A DNA stretch of 64,000 nucleotides, from the NCBI GenBank assembly GCA_001017865.1, contig LATQ01000418.1, positions 1 to 64,000 of the forward strand, read 5' to 3'. Both the position numbers and the translations under genes were made by a program. The stretch is from Rhodococcus sp. IITR03. Its GTDB lineage: Bacteria; Actinomycetota; Actinomycetes; Mycobacteriales; Mycobacteriaceae. Below the pieces are notes generated by a model. It was not told the DNA's origin. It did not search any database and saw only the letters and a program-made list of their open reading frames with translations. Position 1 is the stretch's first letter, and each line of letters starts with the position of its first letter. This document shows positions 50,735-60,198 of the stretch, in pieces.

Positions 50735-51592
50735 ATGGCAAACCATTCCGATGCAACAGATTTCGTAACCTGGACCCCAGTCGGTGCATTCGAGGACATC
50801 CGATACGAGCACAGTGGCGACGGCATCGCCAAGATCACGATCTGTCGTCCAGAGGTGCGCAATGCGTTCCGGCCGCAGACGTTGATGGAGATTTCCGACG
50901 CGTTGGTCGATGCCCGGGAGGATTCGTCGATCGGTGCGATCGTGCTGACAGGGGAAGGGCCCGATGCCTTCTGTTCGGGTGGTGATCAACGGGTGCGCGG
51001 CGATACCGGCTACCTCACCGAGCCGGGTAAGGCCGGTGGGGTGGGGCGCTTCCACGTCACCGACCTGCAGATTCAGATCCGCCGACTGCCGAAGCCGGTG
51101 GTAGCCATGGTTGCCGGGTATGCAATCGGTGGCGGACACATCCTGCATCTGGTGTGCGATCTGACGATTGCAGCGGACAACGCCCGATTCGGCCAGATCG
51201 GTCCCAAGGTCGGTTCGTTCGACGGTGGGTACGGCGCGGGTCTGCTCGCGGAGTTGGTCGGGGTGAAGAAGGCCAAGGAGATCTGGTTCCTGTGTCGCCA
51301 GTACGACGCTCGGCAGGCCCTGGAGATGGGGCTGGTCAACACCGTGGTGCCGCTGGCCGACCTCGAGCGCGAAACCGTCCAGTGGTGCCGCGAGATGCTC
51401 GAGCTTTCCCCGTTCGCGCTGCGCCTGATGAAGGCGAGCTTCAATGCGGCGGAGGACGGGATGGCTGGCATCCAACAGCTCGCCCACGATGCGAATCTGT
51501 TGTTCTACTCTACGGACGAGGCCCGGGAGGGCCGCGAGGCGTTCAAGGCCAAGCGTCGGCCGGAATTCGAGAAGTTTCCGCGGCGGCCCTGA
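50735..51592 (+). CDS. MenB/BadI-family ring-cleaving crotonase
   Basis: An intact 285-residue crotonase with the MenB/BadI hallmark [20 protein letters not shown] and [20 protein letters not shown], unlike any ordinary enoyl-CoA hydratase. MenB closes a ring (naphthoate synthesis); BadI hydrolytically opens 2-ketocyclohexanecarboxyl-CoA to pimeloyl-CoA. Next to a BadH-like SDR and inside a degradation operon, the ring-opening role is favoured and no other menaquinone genes are present. The ATG at 50735 gives an N-terminal [19 protein letters not shown]; the ribosome site is weak. Confidence 0.85.
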   Translation: MANHSDATDFVTWTPVGAFEDIRYEHSGDGIAKITICRPEVRNAFRPQTLMEISDALVDAREDSSIGAIVLTGEGPDAFCSGGDQRVRGDTGYLTEPGKAGGVGRFHVTDLQIQIRRLPKPVVAMVAGYAIGGGHILHLVCDLTIAADNARFGQIGPKVGSFDGGYGAGLLAELVGVKKAKEIWFLCRQYDARQALEMGLVNTVVPLADLERETVQWCREMLELSPFALRLMKASFNAAEDGMAGIQQLAHDANLLFYSTDEAREGREAFKAKRRPEFEKFPRRP

Positions 51593-51656
51593 CCTTCCAT
51601 TTCGGTCCAATAATTAGTATGGTTGGGTCATTGCTGGCTCGAACAGGATGGTATGC

Positions 51657-52442
51657 ATGTCGGAAATCGCTACGCCCGCAGTCGCATGGAGTGATGCCGT
51701 CGCCGGCGTCATGACGATCACGCTTCAGCGCCGGCCCGCGAACGCCCTGGGTCTGCCGCTCATCGACGGTCTGAACGCGGCCCTGGACGCCGCCGATGCC
51801 GACGGTTCGGTGAAAGTGATCATCGTTCGATCGGACATTCCTGGTTTCTTCGCCGCAGGGGCGGACATCAAGCACATGTCGTCGGTGGATGCGGAGTCGT
51901 TCACCGCCTACGGAGATCGGCTGCGCGGGGCACTCGACCGGCTCGCGTCGGCCGACCGGATCACGATTGCCGCGGTGGACGGCCTCGCGCTCGGAGGCGG
52001 TCTCGAACTCGCAATGGCCTGCACCCTACGGGTCGGCGGCGCGGACGCGAAGTTCGGGCTTCCCGAGGCCAAGCTCGGCCTCATCCCTGGCGCCGGCGGC
52101 ACCCAACGTCTCCCTCGTCTCGTGGGCCGGGGCCGTGCGCTCGACATCATGTTGACGGCCCGTCAGGTCCCCGCGGGCGAAGCGCACGCGATCGGGCTGA
52201 TCGACCGAATCGTCGAGACCGGCGGCGCGACGGACGCGGCGCTCGCCCTTGCGGCCGAGCTGTGCACAATGTCGCTACCGGCGCAGCGCGCCGTCATCCG
52301 GACCGTCGACGCGTCTTTCGACACCCCGCTCGACGAAGGCTTCGCCTTCGAGGTCGCCCAGGAGCAGGACCTGTTCGAGAGCGGGGAGGCGAAGGAAGGC
52401 ATCACCGCGTTCCTCGAAAAGCGCGCCCCGCGCTTCGCCTGA
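51657..52442 (+). CDS. Enoyl-CoA hydratase
   Basis: An intact 261-residue crotonase with both catalytic glutamates: [13 protein letters not shown] and [35 protein letters not shown] forms the oxyanion hole. The ATG at 51657 follows CAGGATGG. It is the best standard hydratase in the cluster and fits a BadK-like role (hydrating the ring 1-ene-1-carboxyl-CoA before the BadH-like SDR), or a general beta-oxidation role. It ends 6 nt before the transporter start. Confidence 0.9.
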   Translation: MSEIATPAVAWSDAVAGVMTITLQRRPANALGLPLIDGLNAALDAADADGSVKVIIVRSDIPGFFAAGADIKHMSSVDAESFTAYGDRLRGALDRLASADRITIAAVDGLALGGGLELAMACTLRVGGADAKFGLPEAKLGLIPGAGGTQRLPRLVGRGRALDIMLTARQVPAGEAHAIGLIDRIVETGGATDAALALAAELCTMSLPAQRAVIRTVDASFDTPLDEGFAFEVAQEQDLFESGEAKEGITAFLEKRAPRFA

Positions 52443-52447
52443 GCGCC

Positions 52448-53400
52448 GTGTCGTCCGGGGTTGCCGGGCGCGGAGCGATCGCATTCGCCCTATCGCTGGT
52501 CTATCTGATCTGGGGATCGATCTACCTCGCGATCCGGCTGGTGATCGAGGAGGCTCCGCCCCTCGGCTCGATGGGAGCGCGATTCCTTCTCGCTGCTCTG
52601 CTCATGGCCGTGTTCCTCGCCGTGCGTGGCGGCTGGAAGCGGCTGCTCGTCGGCCGGAGGGAGGCCGGCGGTGCTGCATTTCTCGGGATTCTGCTGCTCG
52701 CGTGTGGGAACGGCTTGACGTCGGTCGGCCAGTTGCACGGCGTGCCCTCCGGAGTGACGGCGCTTCTCGTCGCGATGGTGCCCGTGTGGATCTGCATCTA
52801 CCGTGCCGTATCCGGCGACCGCCCGCGAGCTCTCGAGCTGGTCGGCGTCGGCGTGGGACTCGTCGGCCTGACCGTGCTGGTGCTGCGACCGGCGGCGAGC
52901 GTTCGAGTCTTCCGCTGCTCGGCGTGGCGGTCATCGTGTTGTCGAGCCTGTCGTGGTCGTTCGGATCCTGGATCAAACCCAGGCTCCGGCTGCCCCAGGA
53001 CGTCTACGTCGGCGCGACGTACCAACTCCTGACGGCCGGCGCGGTGATGACGCTGGCGTCGGTGATGACCCGCGAGCGTTTCCCGGGCGAGATCGGGCCG
53101 CGGGCCTGGGGCGCGTTCGGCTACCTCGTGATCTTCGGTTCGGTCGTCGGATTCACCGCGTACGCGTGGCTGCTGCACCATGCGCCGCTTCCGCTGGTGG
53201 CCACCCACACGTACGTCAACCCGGTCGTGGCCGTCGCTCTCGGGTCCGTCGTGCTGTCCGAGCCGGTCACTCCTGCGCTCGTGGTCGGCGGAATCGTGGT
53301 CCTGATGTCCGTCCTGCTGGTGATCGGTGCGCAGGCTCGGCCTCGGCCCGAACCGATTGCCGACTGTGCAGACAAGACGACAGCCGTGGTCCGCGACTGA
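52448..53400 (+). CDS. EamA/DMT family permease; one frame break near 52905
   Basis: Drug/metabolite transporter with about ten membrane helices and about 317 residues. GTG 52448 is chosen as the first start after the preceding gene. Helices include ALSLVYLIWGSIYLAIRLVI and YLVIFGSVVGFTAYAWLLHH; the second EamA repeat ends GGIVVLMSVLLVIGAQ. A missing G in GCGAGCGTTCG near 52905 breaks the frame between the repeats. The cargo is unknown; export of a toxic or excess acid intermediate is possible from its operon position. Confidence 0.85.
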
Positions 53401-53483
53401 TCTTCGGTGTGCCGGGTGCTCGGGGAGCCTTCCCTGGACCCCTCGAAGGTATTATTATCAGACCAAATTTGGAGGGTGCAGCA

Positions 53484-53834
53484 ATGGCGCAGAACGGCAC
53501 GAAACGCTCGTTCACAGGTCTTGTCGGGCCTGAAGATGGTCGAGATCGGGTCGATCGGCCGGGGCCGTTCTGCGCCATGCTGCTGGCAGATCTCGGTGAT
53601 GACGTAAAGCGGGTCGACCGTGCCACCAGCGCAGGGTTGGTCGGGCCGAACACGGATTTCCGCACCGAATCGCTGCACCGGGGACGCCGGCCTCTTGGGG
53701 AATCGACTCCGTCCGCGCCGACCAACGGCGGCACTCGGGCGCAATACACCGAACCGCCGCCGAAGCCTGACCGATCACCCGACCTCGCGGCGCCCACCCG
53801 GAACCGCCGGACCGAAGAAGGAGTAGACCTGTGA
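53484..53834 (+). pseudogene. Truncated family III CoA-transferase (alpha-methylacyl-CoA racemase-like)
   Basis: The N-terminal 70 residues of a CaiB/BaiF protein are readable: LSGLKMVEIGSIG in one frame, GPFCAMLLADLGDDVKRVDR in another, then NTDFRTESLHRGRR. The remaining roughly 290 residues of the family are absent; the frame runs into an unrelated-looking Pro/Thr-rich tail that stops at 53834. The tail STPSAPTNGG could be the usual C-terminal end joined by an internal deletion of about 0.85 kb. It has an intact ATG (53484) after GGAGGG and an AGACCAAAT half-site upstream, but cannot be active. Confidence 0.65.
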
Positions 53835-54639
53835 CCGAGCCCACGACATGGGACACGTTCACGCTCGAGCGACCCGAACCGGGGATCGTCGTCGTGACGT
53901 TGAATCGTCCCGAACGCATGAACTCGATGACGAACACGATGTTCGTTGAACTCGAAAAGGTTGCGCTGCAACTCGATCGCGAGGACGACCTGCGGGTCGT
54001 GATCCTTACCGGGGCCGGCAAGGCGTTCTGCGGGGGGTTCGACCTCGACGACGCCGAAGGTCTGTCGTCGTTGACGCCGATGGGGATGCTCGATCAGCAG
54101 GAACTGGCGGCACGGGCGCTCTCGGCCATCCGCAGCATCCGCGTTCCGGTCATCGCGGCGGTCAACGGCGCGGCGGCCGGTGGAGGACTGTCCTTGTCCC
54201 TGGCTGCGACATCCGGATCGGCTCGCCGGCCGCGCGGTTCAACGCGGCGTTCGTGCGAATCGGTCTCTCGGCCGGGGATCTGGGTGCCTCATGGCACCTG
54301 ACCCGGTTGATCGGCCCGGCGCGGGCCGCGGAGTTCGCGTATACGGGCCGCTTCATCGAGGCCGTCGAAGCGGAGTCGCTCGGGCTGCTGAACGCAGTGG
54401 TACCCGCCGAGTCGCTGCTCGACGAGGCGGTCGCAATGGCGCGCCTCATCTGCGCCAACTCGCCTGCCGGAGTGCAGTTGTCGAAACGCGCACTGCACGC
54501 GAACATGGAGGTGTCGTCCTACGCCGCGGCGCTCGAACTGGAAAACCGTGGCCAGGCACTGCTCACCCGGGGCGAGGACATGCCCGAAGCGCTGGCCGCG
54601 TTCAAGGGCAAGCGCAGCCCGAAGTTCACGGGACGGTGA
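53831..54639 (+). CDS. Enoyl-CoA hydratase/isomerase family protein; one frame break near 54207
   Basis: A crotonase of about 269 residues from GTG 53831. It has TLNRPERMNSM, FCGGFDLDDAEG and AAGGGLSLSLA, then after a missing C near 54207 the segment RIGLSAGDLGASWHLTRLIG. Both standard hydratase glutamates are replaced, so hydratase activity in the usual sense is doubtful. It is a close paralogue of the following gene; the last 60 residues (ELENRGQALLTRGEDMPEAL) are nearly identical between them. Confidence 0.85.
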
Positions 54640-54644
54640 TCGAC

Positions 54645-55494
54645 ATGACGCAGATGGACACGCGGGAGAATGCGTCCGTGCTGAGCAACTACGAGCCGCC
54701 CCGACTCGAAACCCTCACCCTCGAGGTGCTCGAGGCAAGATCGCCGTTCTCACGATCAACAGGCCCGAGCGGATGAACTCGATGGTCGTGAAGATGTTCG
54801 AAGAGTTCAACACCGCCGCATATGCATTACGCGACACCGACACGCGGGCGCTGATCATTCGCGGTGCGGGCGAGCGGGCGTTCTGCGCCGGGTTCGACCT
54901 GGATGAGATCAGTGTGATCACCGAAATGGGTGTGCGGGAATTCCTGAAGTTTCAGGAGACCGCAACCGGGGGCTTGCTGCGCTGCGGCATCTACCGTTCC
55001 CGGTGATCGCGGCAATCCACGGCGCAGCCTCCGGCGGCGGTATGTCGCTCGCTCTCGCCGCCGACATCCGGTTGGTCGCCCCGACCGCGAAGTTCAACGC
55101 GGCCTTCGTCAAGGTGGGGTTGTCCGTCGGGGAACTCGGCACTTCCTGGCAACTGACCCGCCTCGTCGGGCCGGGCCGTGCAGCGGAGATCGCGTACACC
55201 GCACGCTTTGTCGGTGCCGAAGAGGCGGTCCGGATCGGGCTGGCCAACCGGGTGGTGCCGAGTGAAAACCTTTTCGACGAGGCCGTCGCGCTCGCCGAGA
55301 CGATCGCAACGAATTCGCCCGGCGGGATCCGGATGTCGAAGCGCGCGCTGCAGCGGAACCAGGAAGTGACCTCCTACGCGGCGGCGCTGGAGTTGGAAAA
55401 CCGGGGCCAGGCGCTGCTGACCCGAGGCGCCGATATGCCGGAAGCGCTCGCCGCATTCAAGGAGAAGCGGGTTCCGCGCTTCACCGGGGCATAG
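54645..55494 (+). CDS. Enoyl-CoA hydratase/isomerase family protein, tandem paralogue; two frame breaks
   Basis: About 283 residues from ATG 54645 (GTG 54636 also in frame). Segments TINRPERMNSMVVKMF, FCAGFDLDEISVI, SGGGMSLALAADIRLVAP and VKVGLSVGELGTSWQLTRLV parallel the upstream gene, including loss of both standard catalytic glutamates. Frame breaks near 54733 and 54978 are each repaired by one G. The pair arose by tandem duplication and probably acts on related bulky intermediates or as a heteromer. Confidence 0.83.
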
Positions 55495-55532
55495 ACGTAG
55501 AACAACCGATTGCTACAGCGTTCGGGCCCGGC

Positions 55533-55563
55533 GGCACGCGCCGGTGGCACGCGCCGGTGGCAC
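55533..55563. repeat. Short tandem repeat, 13-nt unit
   Basis: GGCACGCGCCGGT is repeated perfectly twice (55533-55545, 55546-55558) and followed by a partial GGCAC. It lies between the second crotonase and the kinase-like gene. Likely slippage product; no function evident. Confidence 0.6.
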
Positions 55564-55583
55564 TCTCTGATGGAGGCGAGCAT

Positions 55584-56677
55584 ATGACCTGGGAATGGAC
55601 TCCCGACACCCTCGGCGCGCTGGAGCGATTCCTTCGCGAGCGAGGTATCACCGACGGACCGCTGACAACGTCACGCATCGGTGACGGACATTCGAATCTG
55701 ACGTACCTGGTGTCCGACGGAGTGCGCCAGGTGATTGTTCGTCGGCCGCCGCCGCCGCCGGTCCCGCCGGTGCCCACGACATGCTGCGGGAGGCTCGGCT
55801 CGTCGGTGCACTGGCCGGCAGCGGCGTACCGGTGGCGGCCGTGCTCGCCGTCGGTCAGACCGGCGACGTGCTCGACGTGCCGTTCTACGTCATGGATTAC
55901 GTGGCCGGTCCGGTGGTCACCACCGAGACCCCGGCGGCCTTGAGCGCGCCGGTCGACCGTCGCCGGATCGGTGAGGCGCTGATCGATACCCTCGCCGCTC
56001 TGCACGCGGTCGACTGGCGGGCCGCGGGCCTCGGTGACCTCGGCCGGCCGGAAGGCTTCAACGAACGTCACCTGCGCCGCATGGGCCGACTGGTGACAGC
56101 CGAGGACGGGATGCCACCGCCGGAATTCGCTGAGATCGATGCGTGGCTCGCTGCCCACGTTCCGACCGAGTCCGGTGCGACGATCATCCACAACGACTAC
56201 CGCATCGGCAACGTCATCCTCGCGCCCGACGCGCCGGGGCGTATCGCAGCGGTGCTGGACTGGGAACTGGCAACCATCGGTGACCCACTGTTCGATCTCG
56301 GGTACTTCCTCGCGTCGTATCCCGTCGAAGGACAGGACCGCACACCGACCGAAGATCTCGGTGTCGCCGTCCTCGAGGACGGCTATCCGACCCGCGACGA
56401 ACTCGCCCGACGGTATGCGGCTGCCACCGGCGCGGACCTGACGAACCTCGATTGGTATACCGCACTGGCACTGTGGAAGCTGGCGGTGCTGTACGAGTAC
56501 GGGCGGCGACGGGCCGTCGCCGGCGTGGGGGATCAGTACTACCGCGACGGCGCCATGGTGCGTGCCTTTCTCGCCGCCGCTCATCGGGCGGCGGGCCTGA
56601 CGACATCGGGTTCCCGAGCTGACGTCGAGACCGAAAACAGCGGTGCGGGGAAGACATTTCAGAGATCTTCCCTGTAA
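55584..56677 (+). CDS. APH-fold phosphotransferase family protein (acyl-CoA-dehydrogenase-associated); one frame break near 55771
   Basis: About 364 residues of the aminoglycoside-phosphotransferase/choline-kinase fold. The nucleotide-binding start reads IGDGHSNLTYLVSDG and RQVIVRRPPPP; after a missing C near 55771 come MLREARLVGALAGSGVPV, the catalytic IIHNDYRIGNVIL and the metal site LDWELATIGDPLFDLGY. This group (related to the N-terminal part of human ACAD10/11) occurs beside fatty-acid and steroid CoA genes and may phosphorylate a 4-hydroxyacyl-CoA. That role is by analogy only. The ATG at 55584 follows GGAGGCGAG. Confidence 0.85.
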
Positions 56678-56687
56678 GGAGTGCTGT

Positions 56688-58217
56688 ATGAACCCGATCG
56701 GACTAGCCACGTGGCTGCGTCGTCGCGCCGAACGTGACGGAAGCCGCCCGGCAGTGACGTTCGCCGGTGAGACACTGTCGTTCGCTGCGCTGCAACGAGG
56801 CGTCGAGGACCTGGCAAATGTGTTGTCCGCATGTGGCGTCGACCCCGGTGACCGCATCGCCTACGTCGGCTTCAACCACAGCCGCTTCCTGGTGGCTCTG
56901 TTCGCGACCGCGCGTCTCGGCGCGATCTTCGTGCCGTTGAACTTCCGCTTCACGGGAAGCGAACTTGCACACAACATCGAGGACAGCGGGGCTCGGCTGA
57001 TCATGGCGGACGACGCGCACACAGCTGCTGTGGACAAGGTGCGCGAGGATCTCCACATCCGGTGCTTCCTCCGCCTCGGCGCGGGCGCCGAAGGTTGGGA
57101 CGGGCTCGACGATCTGCTCGCCCGTGACCCGTCACATGTCGAGGAGGCGATTGTCGAGGCAGATTACCCGGCGATGATCCTGTACACGTCGGGAACTACG
57201 GGACGGCCCAAGGGGGCCATCCTCACGCACCGGAACGTGTGGACGAGCAATATGAACTGGATGCTGGCGGTGAACTACAACGCCGACCACGTCGCGCTTA
57301 CGTCCGCGCCGCTGTTCCATTCCGGCGGGATGTGTGTCATGACGCTGCCTGTACTCATGGCGGGAGGCCACGTTGTAGTCCACGCGCACTTCGATGCGGG
57401 GATATTGCTCGACGATATCGAGCGGTACCGGGTGACGTCGCTGTTCATGGTGCCAGCGATGATGCTGAGCACAAGTACGCATGAGCGATTCGCAACCGCC
57501 GATCTGTCCAGCGTCCGCATCATCGTCGCGGGAGCAGCCCCGGTCCCGGAGCCGATGCTGCGGTTGTACGCGGAACGGGGCATCCCCGTCAGCCAGTGCT
57601 GGGGGCTGACCGAGGCCGCCACCGGTGCGACCTTCCTGGGGACGGACCGGGCTCTGGACAAGCTCGGGTCGTGCGGCACGGCCGGCCTTCTCAACGAGGT
57701 TCGGTTGATCGACTTCGACGGCAATGTTCTCACCACGCCGTGGGTGCACGGCGAACTGTGCGTGCGTGGCGACACGGTGACTCCGGGGTATTGGAATCTG
57801 CCGGAGGCGACCACGGCGGCGCTGACACCGGACGGCTGGCTGCGCACCGGCGATGTTGCCTACCAAGACGAGGACGGCTACTTCTACATTGCCGACCGGC
57901 TCAACGACATGGTCATCAGCGGGGGCGAGAACGTCTACCCGGCGGAGGTCGAGAGCGTGCTCTACGGTCATCCGTCCGTCGCGGAGGTCGCGGTGATCGG
58001 TGCCCCCGACGAGCGCTGGGGCGAACGGGTCGTGGCGGTGGTGGTGCTTGTGCAGGGCGCGCAGCTCGAACTCGAAGAACTCCGGGAGTTCGCCGGCGCC
58101 CGACTGGCCCGGTACAAACTGCCGCTCGAATTGCGCATCGTCGACGTACTTCCGCGAAATACGACCGGCAAGGTGCTCAAACACGAGTTGCGTGCGATGA
58201 CCGGTACCGGTGTGTGA
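56688..58217 (+). CDS. AMP-forming fatty-acyl-CoA synthetase
   Basis: An intact 509-residue ligase. The ATG at 56688 has TAAGGAG 6 nt upstream. Motifs: MILYTSGTTGRPKGAILTHR, QCWGLTEAATGATF, GDVAYQDEDGYFYIADR, MVISGGENVYPAEVE and the terminal lysine in PRNTTGKVLKHELR. Typical of FadD3/FadD13-like medium or ring-bearing acid ligases. It ends the 43-58 kb operon and gives the cluster a third CoA ligase. It is one of the few long genes without a frame break. Confidence 0.92.
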   Translation: MNPIGLATWLRRRAERDGSRPAVTFAGETLSFAALQRGVEDLANVLSACGVDPGDRIAYVGFNHSRFLVALFATARLGAIFVPLNFRFTGSELAHNIEDSGARLIMADDAHTAAVDKVREDLHIRCFLRLGAGAEGWDGLDDLLARDPSHVEEAIVEADYPAMILYTSGTTGRPKGAILTHRNVWTSNMNWMLAVNYNADHVALTSAPLFHSGGMCVMTLPVLMAGGHVVVHAHFDAGILLDDIERYRVTSLFMVPAMMLSTSTHERFATADLSSVRIIVAGAAPVPEPMLRLYAERGIPVSQCWGLTEAATGATFLGTDRALDKLGSCGTAGLLNEVRLIDFDGNVLTTPWVHGELCVRGDTVTPGYWNLPEATTAALTPDGWLRTGDVAYQDEDGYFYIADRLNDMVISGGENVYPAEVESVLYGHPSVAEVAVIGAPDERWGERVVAVVVLVQGAQLELEELREFAGARLARYKLPLELRIVDVLPRNTTGKVLKHELRAMTGTGV

Positions 58218-58322
58218 TCTCGGATCGGCCGGACGCGGACCCGAGAGTTCTTGGTCGATACCCGCTCACGTCACGGGCACGTGCTGCTGGTGTCCACTCG
58301 ATATGCAGGTCGTGTAGCCACT

Positions 58323-58870
58323 TCACCGCCCGCAATCGTGCCCGGTCCGGCACAGGACCTCGGGCAGTGAGGGATCCGGGTACAGCATGCGGGGCACAGA
58401 GTCGGCCGGCTGCAGGCGGGCGATGAGCAATTCGTGTTCCGAGGAGAATTCGCGCACGTCGAAGCGGGCGAACAGTTGGTCGTAGACCATCGCGGCCTCG
58501 TCGAGATTCGAGGATCGCCCCACGAGTTCGGTCGCGGTGATGCCCTGCTGGGCTATCGGGACGATGAAGATATCGTGCGTCGGTCGATCCCAGCGACTCG
58601 ATCGCTTCGGTGTCCTCTGCGGCGCGATCGATGTGGTAAGTCACCCGGACGCCAGGGGATGGGGTTTTCGAAGCCGGCCCCACCGGCCATGCCGCATACA
58701 GTTTTTGCGGTTCGAGCGGTGCGATCAGAAAACCGGAACGTGGATCACCAACCGGCGGCCGTCCCACCGATCGACGTCGACGTCGACGTCGAAAGTAAGA
58801 CACAGATGTCGTCCGCGGCGAACAGGCGATGTGCGAGTGAGGCGTGATGTCCCGGCGAGATCGCCGACAG
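58323..58870 (-). pseudogene. Unidentified minus-strand coding relic
   Basis: Between the ligase and the hairpin at 59107 the minus strand carries protein-like segments in shifting frames: SISPGHHASLAHRLF-like SAISPGHHASLAHRLFAADD (about 58850), VTYHIDRAAEDTEAIESLG, DIFIVPIAQQGITATELVGR and MVYDQLFARFDVREFSSEHE followed by LLIARLQ. One deletion near 58590 would join the last two. The end resembles sensory or regulatory proteins with a short helical C-terminus, but I do not recognise the family. No credible start is seen; it may be a frame-broken gene rather than a true relic. Confidence 0.4.
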
Positions 58871-59106
58871 TACTGCACAGATCCAGAAGATCATCATCAT
58901 GCGGGAAAAATAGGGACCGACTTCGTTCCCTACGAGAGCCACGGTATCGGCGCAGTCTCGTCGTAGCAGACGGGACCGACTCGCCCCGCACCCCGAGCGG
59001 TGAACTCGCCCAGTTGCGCTCACCTGCTGTCAGGTGAAGTGGCGAGTGGCCGGGTCTGTCGATCCCATGATGTGAATGTGAGCCCGAAGCTGAACGTGTT
59101 CAGGCG

Positions 59107-59150
59107 CTGAACTGCCCCTGCACCGTCCGATGGGTGCAGAGGCAGTTCAG
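59107..59150. terminator. Hairpin downstream of the AttH-like gene
   Basis: 18-nt arms at 59107-59124 and 59133-59150 pair with one mismatch around an 8-nt loop; the core arm is CTGAACTGCCCCTGCACC. It stands 12 nt after the stop of the minus-strand gene ending at 59162, a good terminator position. Confidence 0.75.
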
Positions 59151-59161
59151 GGCTCGGCGTG

Positions 59162-60173
59162 TTATGTCAGGGTGGGGCGGTAGGCGTAGGACGACGACCG
59201 CGACAGGGCGAATTCGAAGATGCCGTAACCGGTCTGCCCGTTCCATCCGAACGCGCAGCACCGGTCGGTCAGGGCTGAGTCGAGAGTCTTCGGGCCCACT
59301 GTTCCGTCGAGGGGATAGGTGTCGAAGTCTTCGAAGTCGCGACCGCGAACCTTTCCGTGGTGGCCCCCGTAACCGCCACCGGCCATGTATCCGCCGCCGG
59401 CCGAGGCGTCGGCGTCGACGCGGTAGGTTGCGCCGGCGGCGGTCGCAATCTCCACTGTGCCGCTGAGCAGGTCGTTACCTGCCGTGAATGCCAGGTTGTG
59501 CCGGACGTCGGTGATGTCGTCGAGGTGGCCGTCGTCGTGCATGACGGCCCCTTCCAGCAGAATCCGTCCACCGTGCCGGTCCTCGACGAGGAGGAACCCG
59601 AATGTGCGGTCCGGGAACTGGGCCTGGTACCAGATGTGCAAGCCCTGACCCCCGGACATGGTGCGTACCCCGCGGGAGCGGTCCCGTAGTCCGTACCAGC
59701 CATTGACATCGGTGGTGGTGCCGTCCAGGGTGAGCGTGCTTCGTAGCGGCCGGGTTGGAACAGATGGTCGAACGAGGTGACGTTTCCGTCGGTGTTCGCC
59801 ACGTCCACCGACCCGAGCCAATAGGCGCCCGGGCATGCCAGAGGAGGTCTAGTTCGAGTCCGGTCTTGTTCTCGTGAAGATGAATTCGCCAGGTCCTGTT
59901 GTCCTCGATCGTCTCCCATCGCAGGGGGCCGACAGAGGCAGCGTCGGTGGCGTCGTGTTCGGTGGAGACGCGGAGGTTGCGTTGTTCGGAGGCGGTGGTC
60001 ACTACCACGAATCCGTCCACGACGTTCCGCGGCGGATAAACCCCCGCACCGAGGATCACCGACGGTGTGGTCCCATCGTCAGGATGGAGGTTGAACATGA
60101 ACCGGTCGAAGAACTTCTCCGGCATGTCCGCAGTGGCCCGAGTGGTCAGGGCGTCGTGGAATCTGTCGGTCAT
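59162..60173 (-). CDS. AttH/CrtC-like lipocalin-fold protein of unknown function; two frame breaks
   Basis: About 337 residues in three frames joined near 59830 and 59740. Readable segments are FNLHPDDGTTPSVILGAGVY, WETIEDNRTWRIHLHENK, ANTDGNVTSFDHLFQPGRY, GWYGLRDRSRGVRTMSGGQG, HIWYQAQFPDRTFGFLLVED and ADASAGGGYMAGGGYGGHHG. The pattern of two beta-rich halves around YGxRDRSRG matches the hydroxyneurosporene-hydratase/AttH-like group common in terpenoid- and steroid-degrading actinobacteria (I believe the DUF7064/7065 families). A catalytic role on a hydrophobic substrate is possible; none is proven. It is followed by an MFS gene on the same strand upstream. Confidence 0.65.
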
Positions 60174-60198
60174 TCGTCTTCCTTTTCGTCGGTCGGCG

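Noticed and set aside
50735..51592. Calling this gene menB of menaquinone synthesis
   Set aside because: The sequence is MenB-family, but no other men gene is near and it is embedded in a degradation operon beside a BadH-like gene.
55533..55563. Possible CRISPR-like repeats
   Set aside because: Only two and a half copies of a 13-nt unit without spacers; simple tandem duplication.
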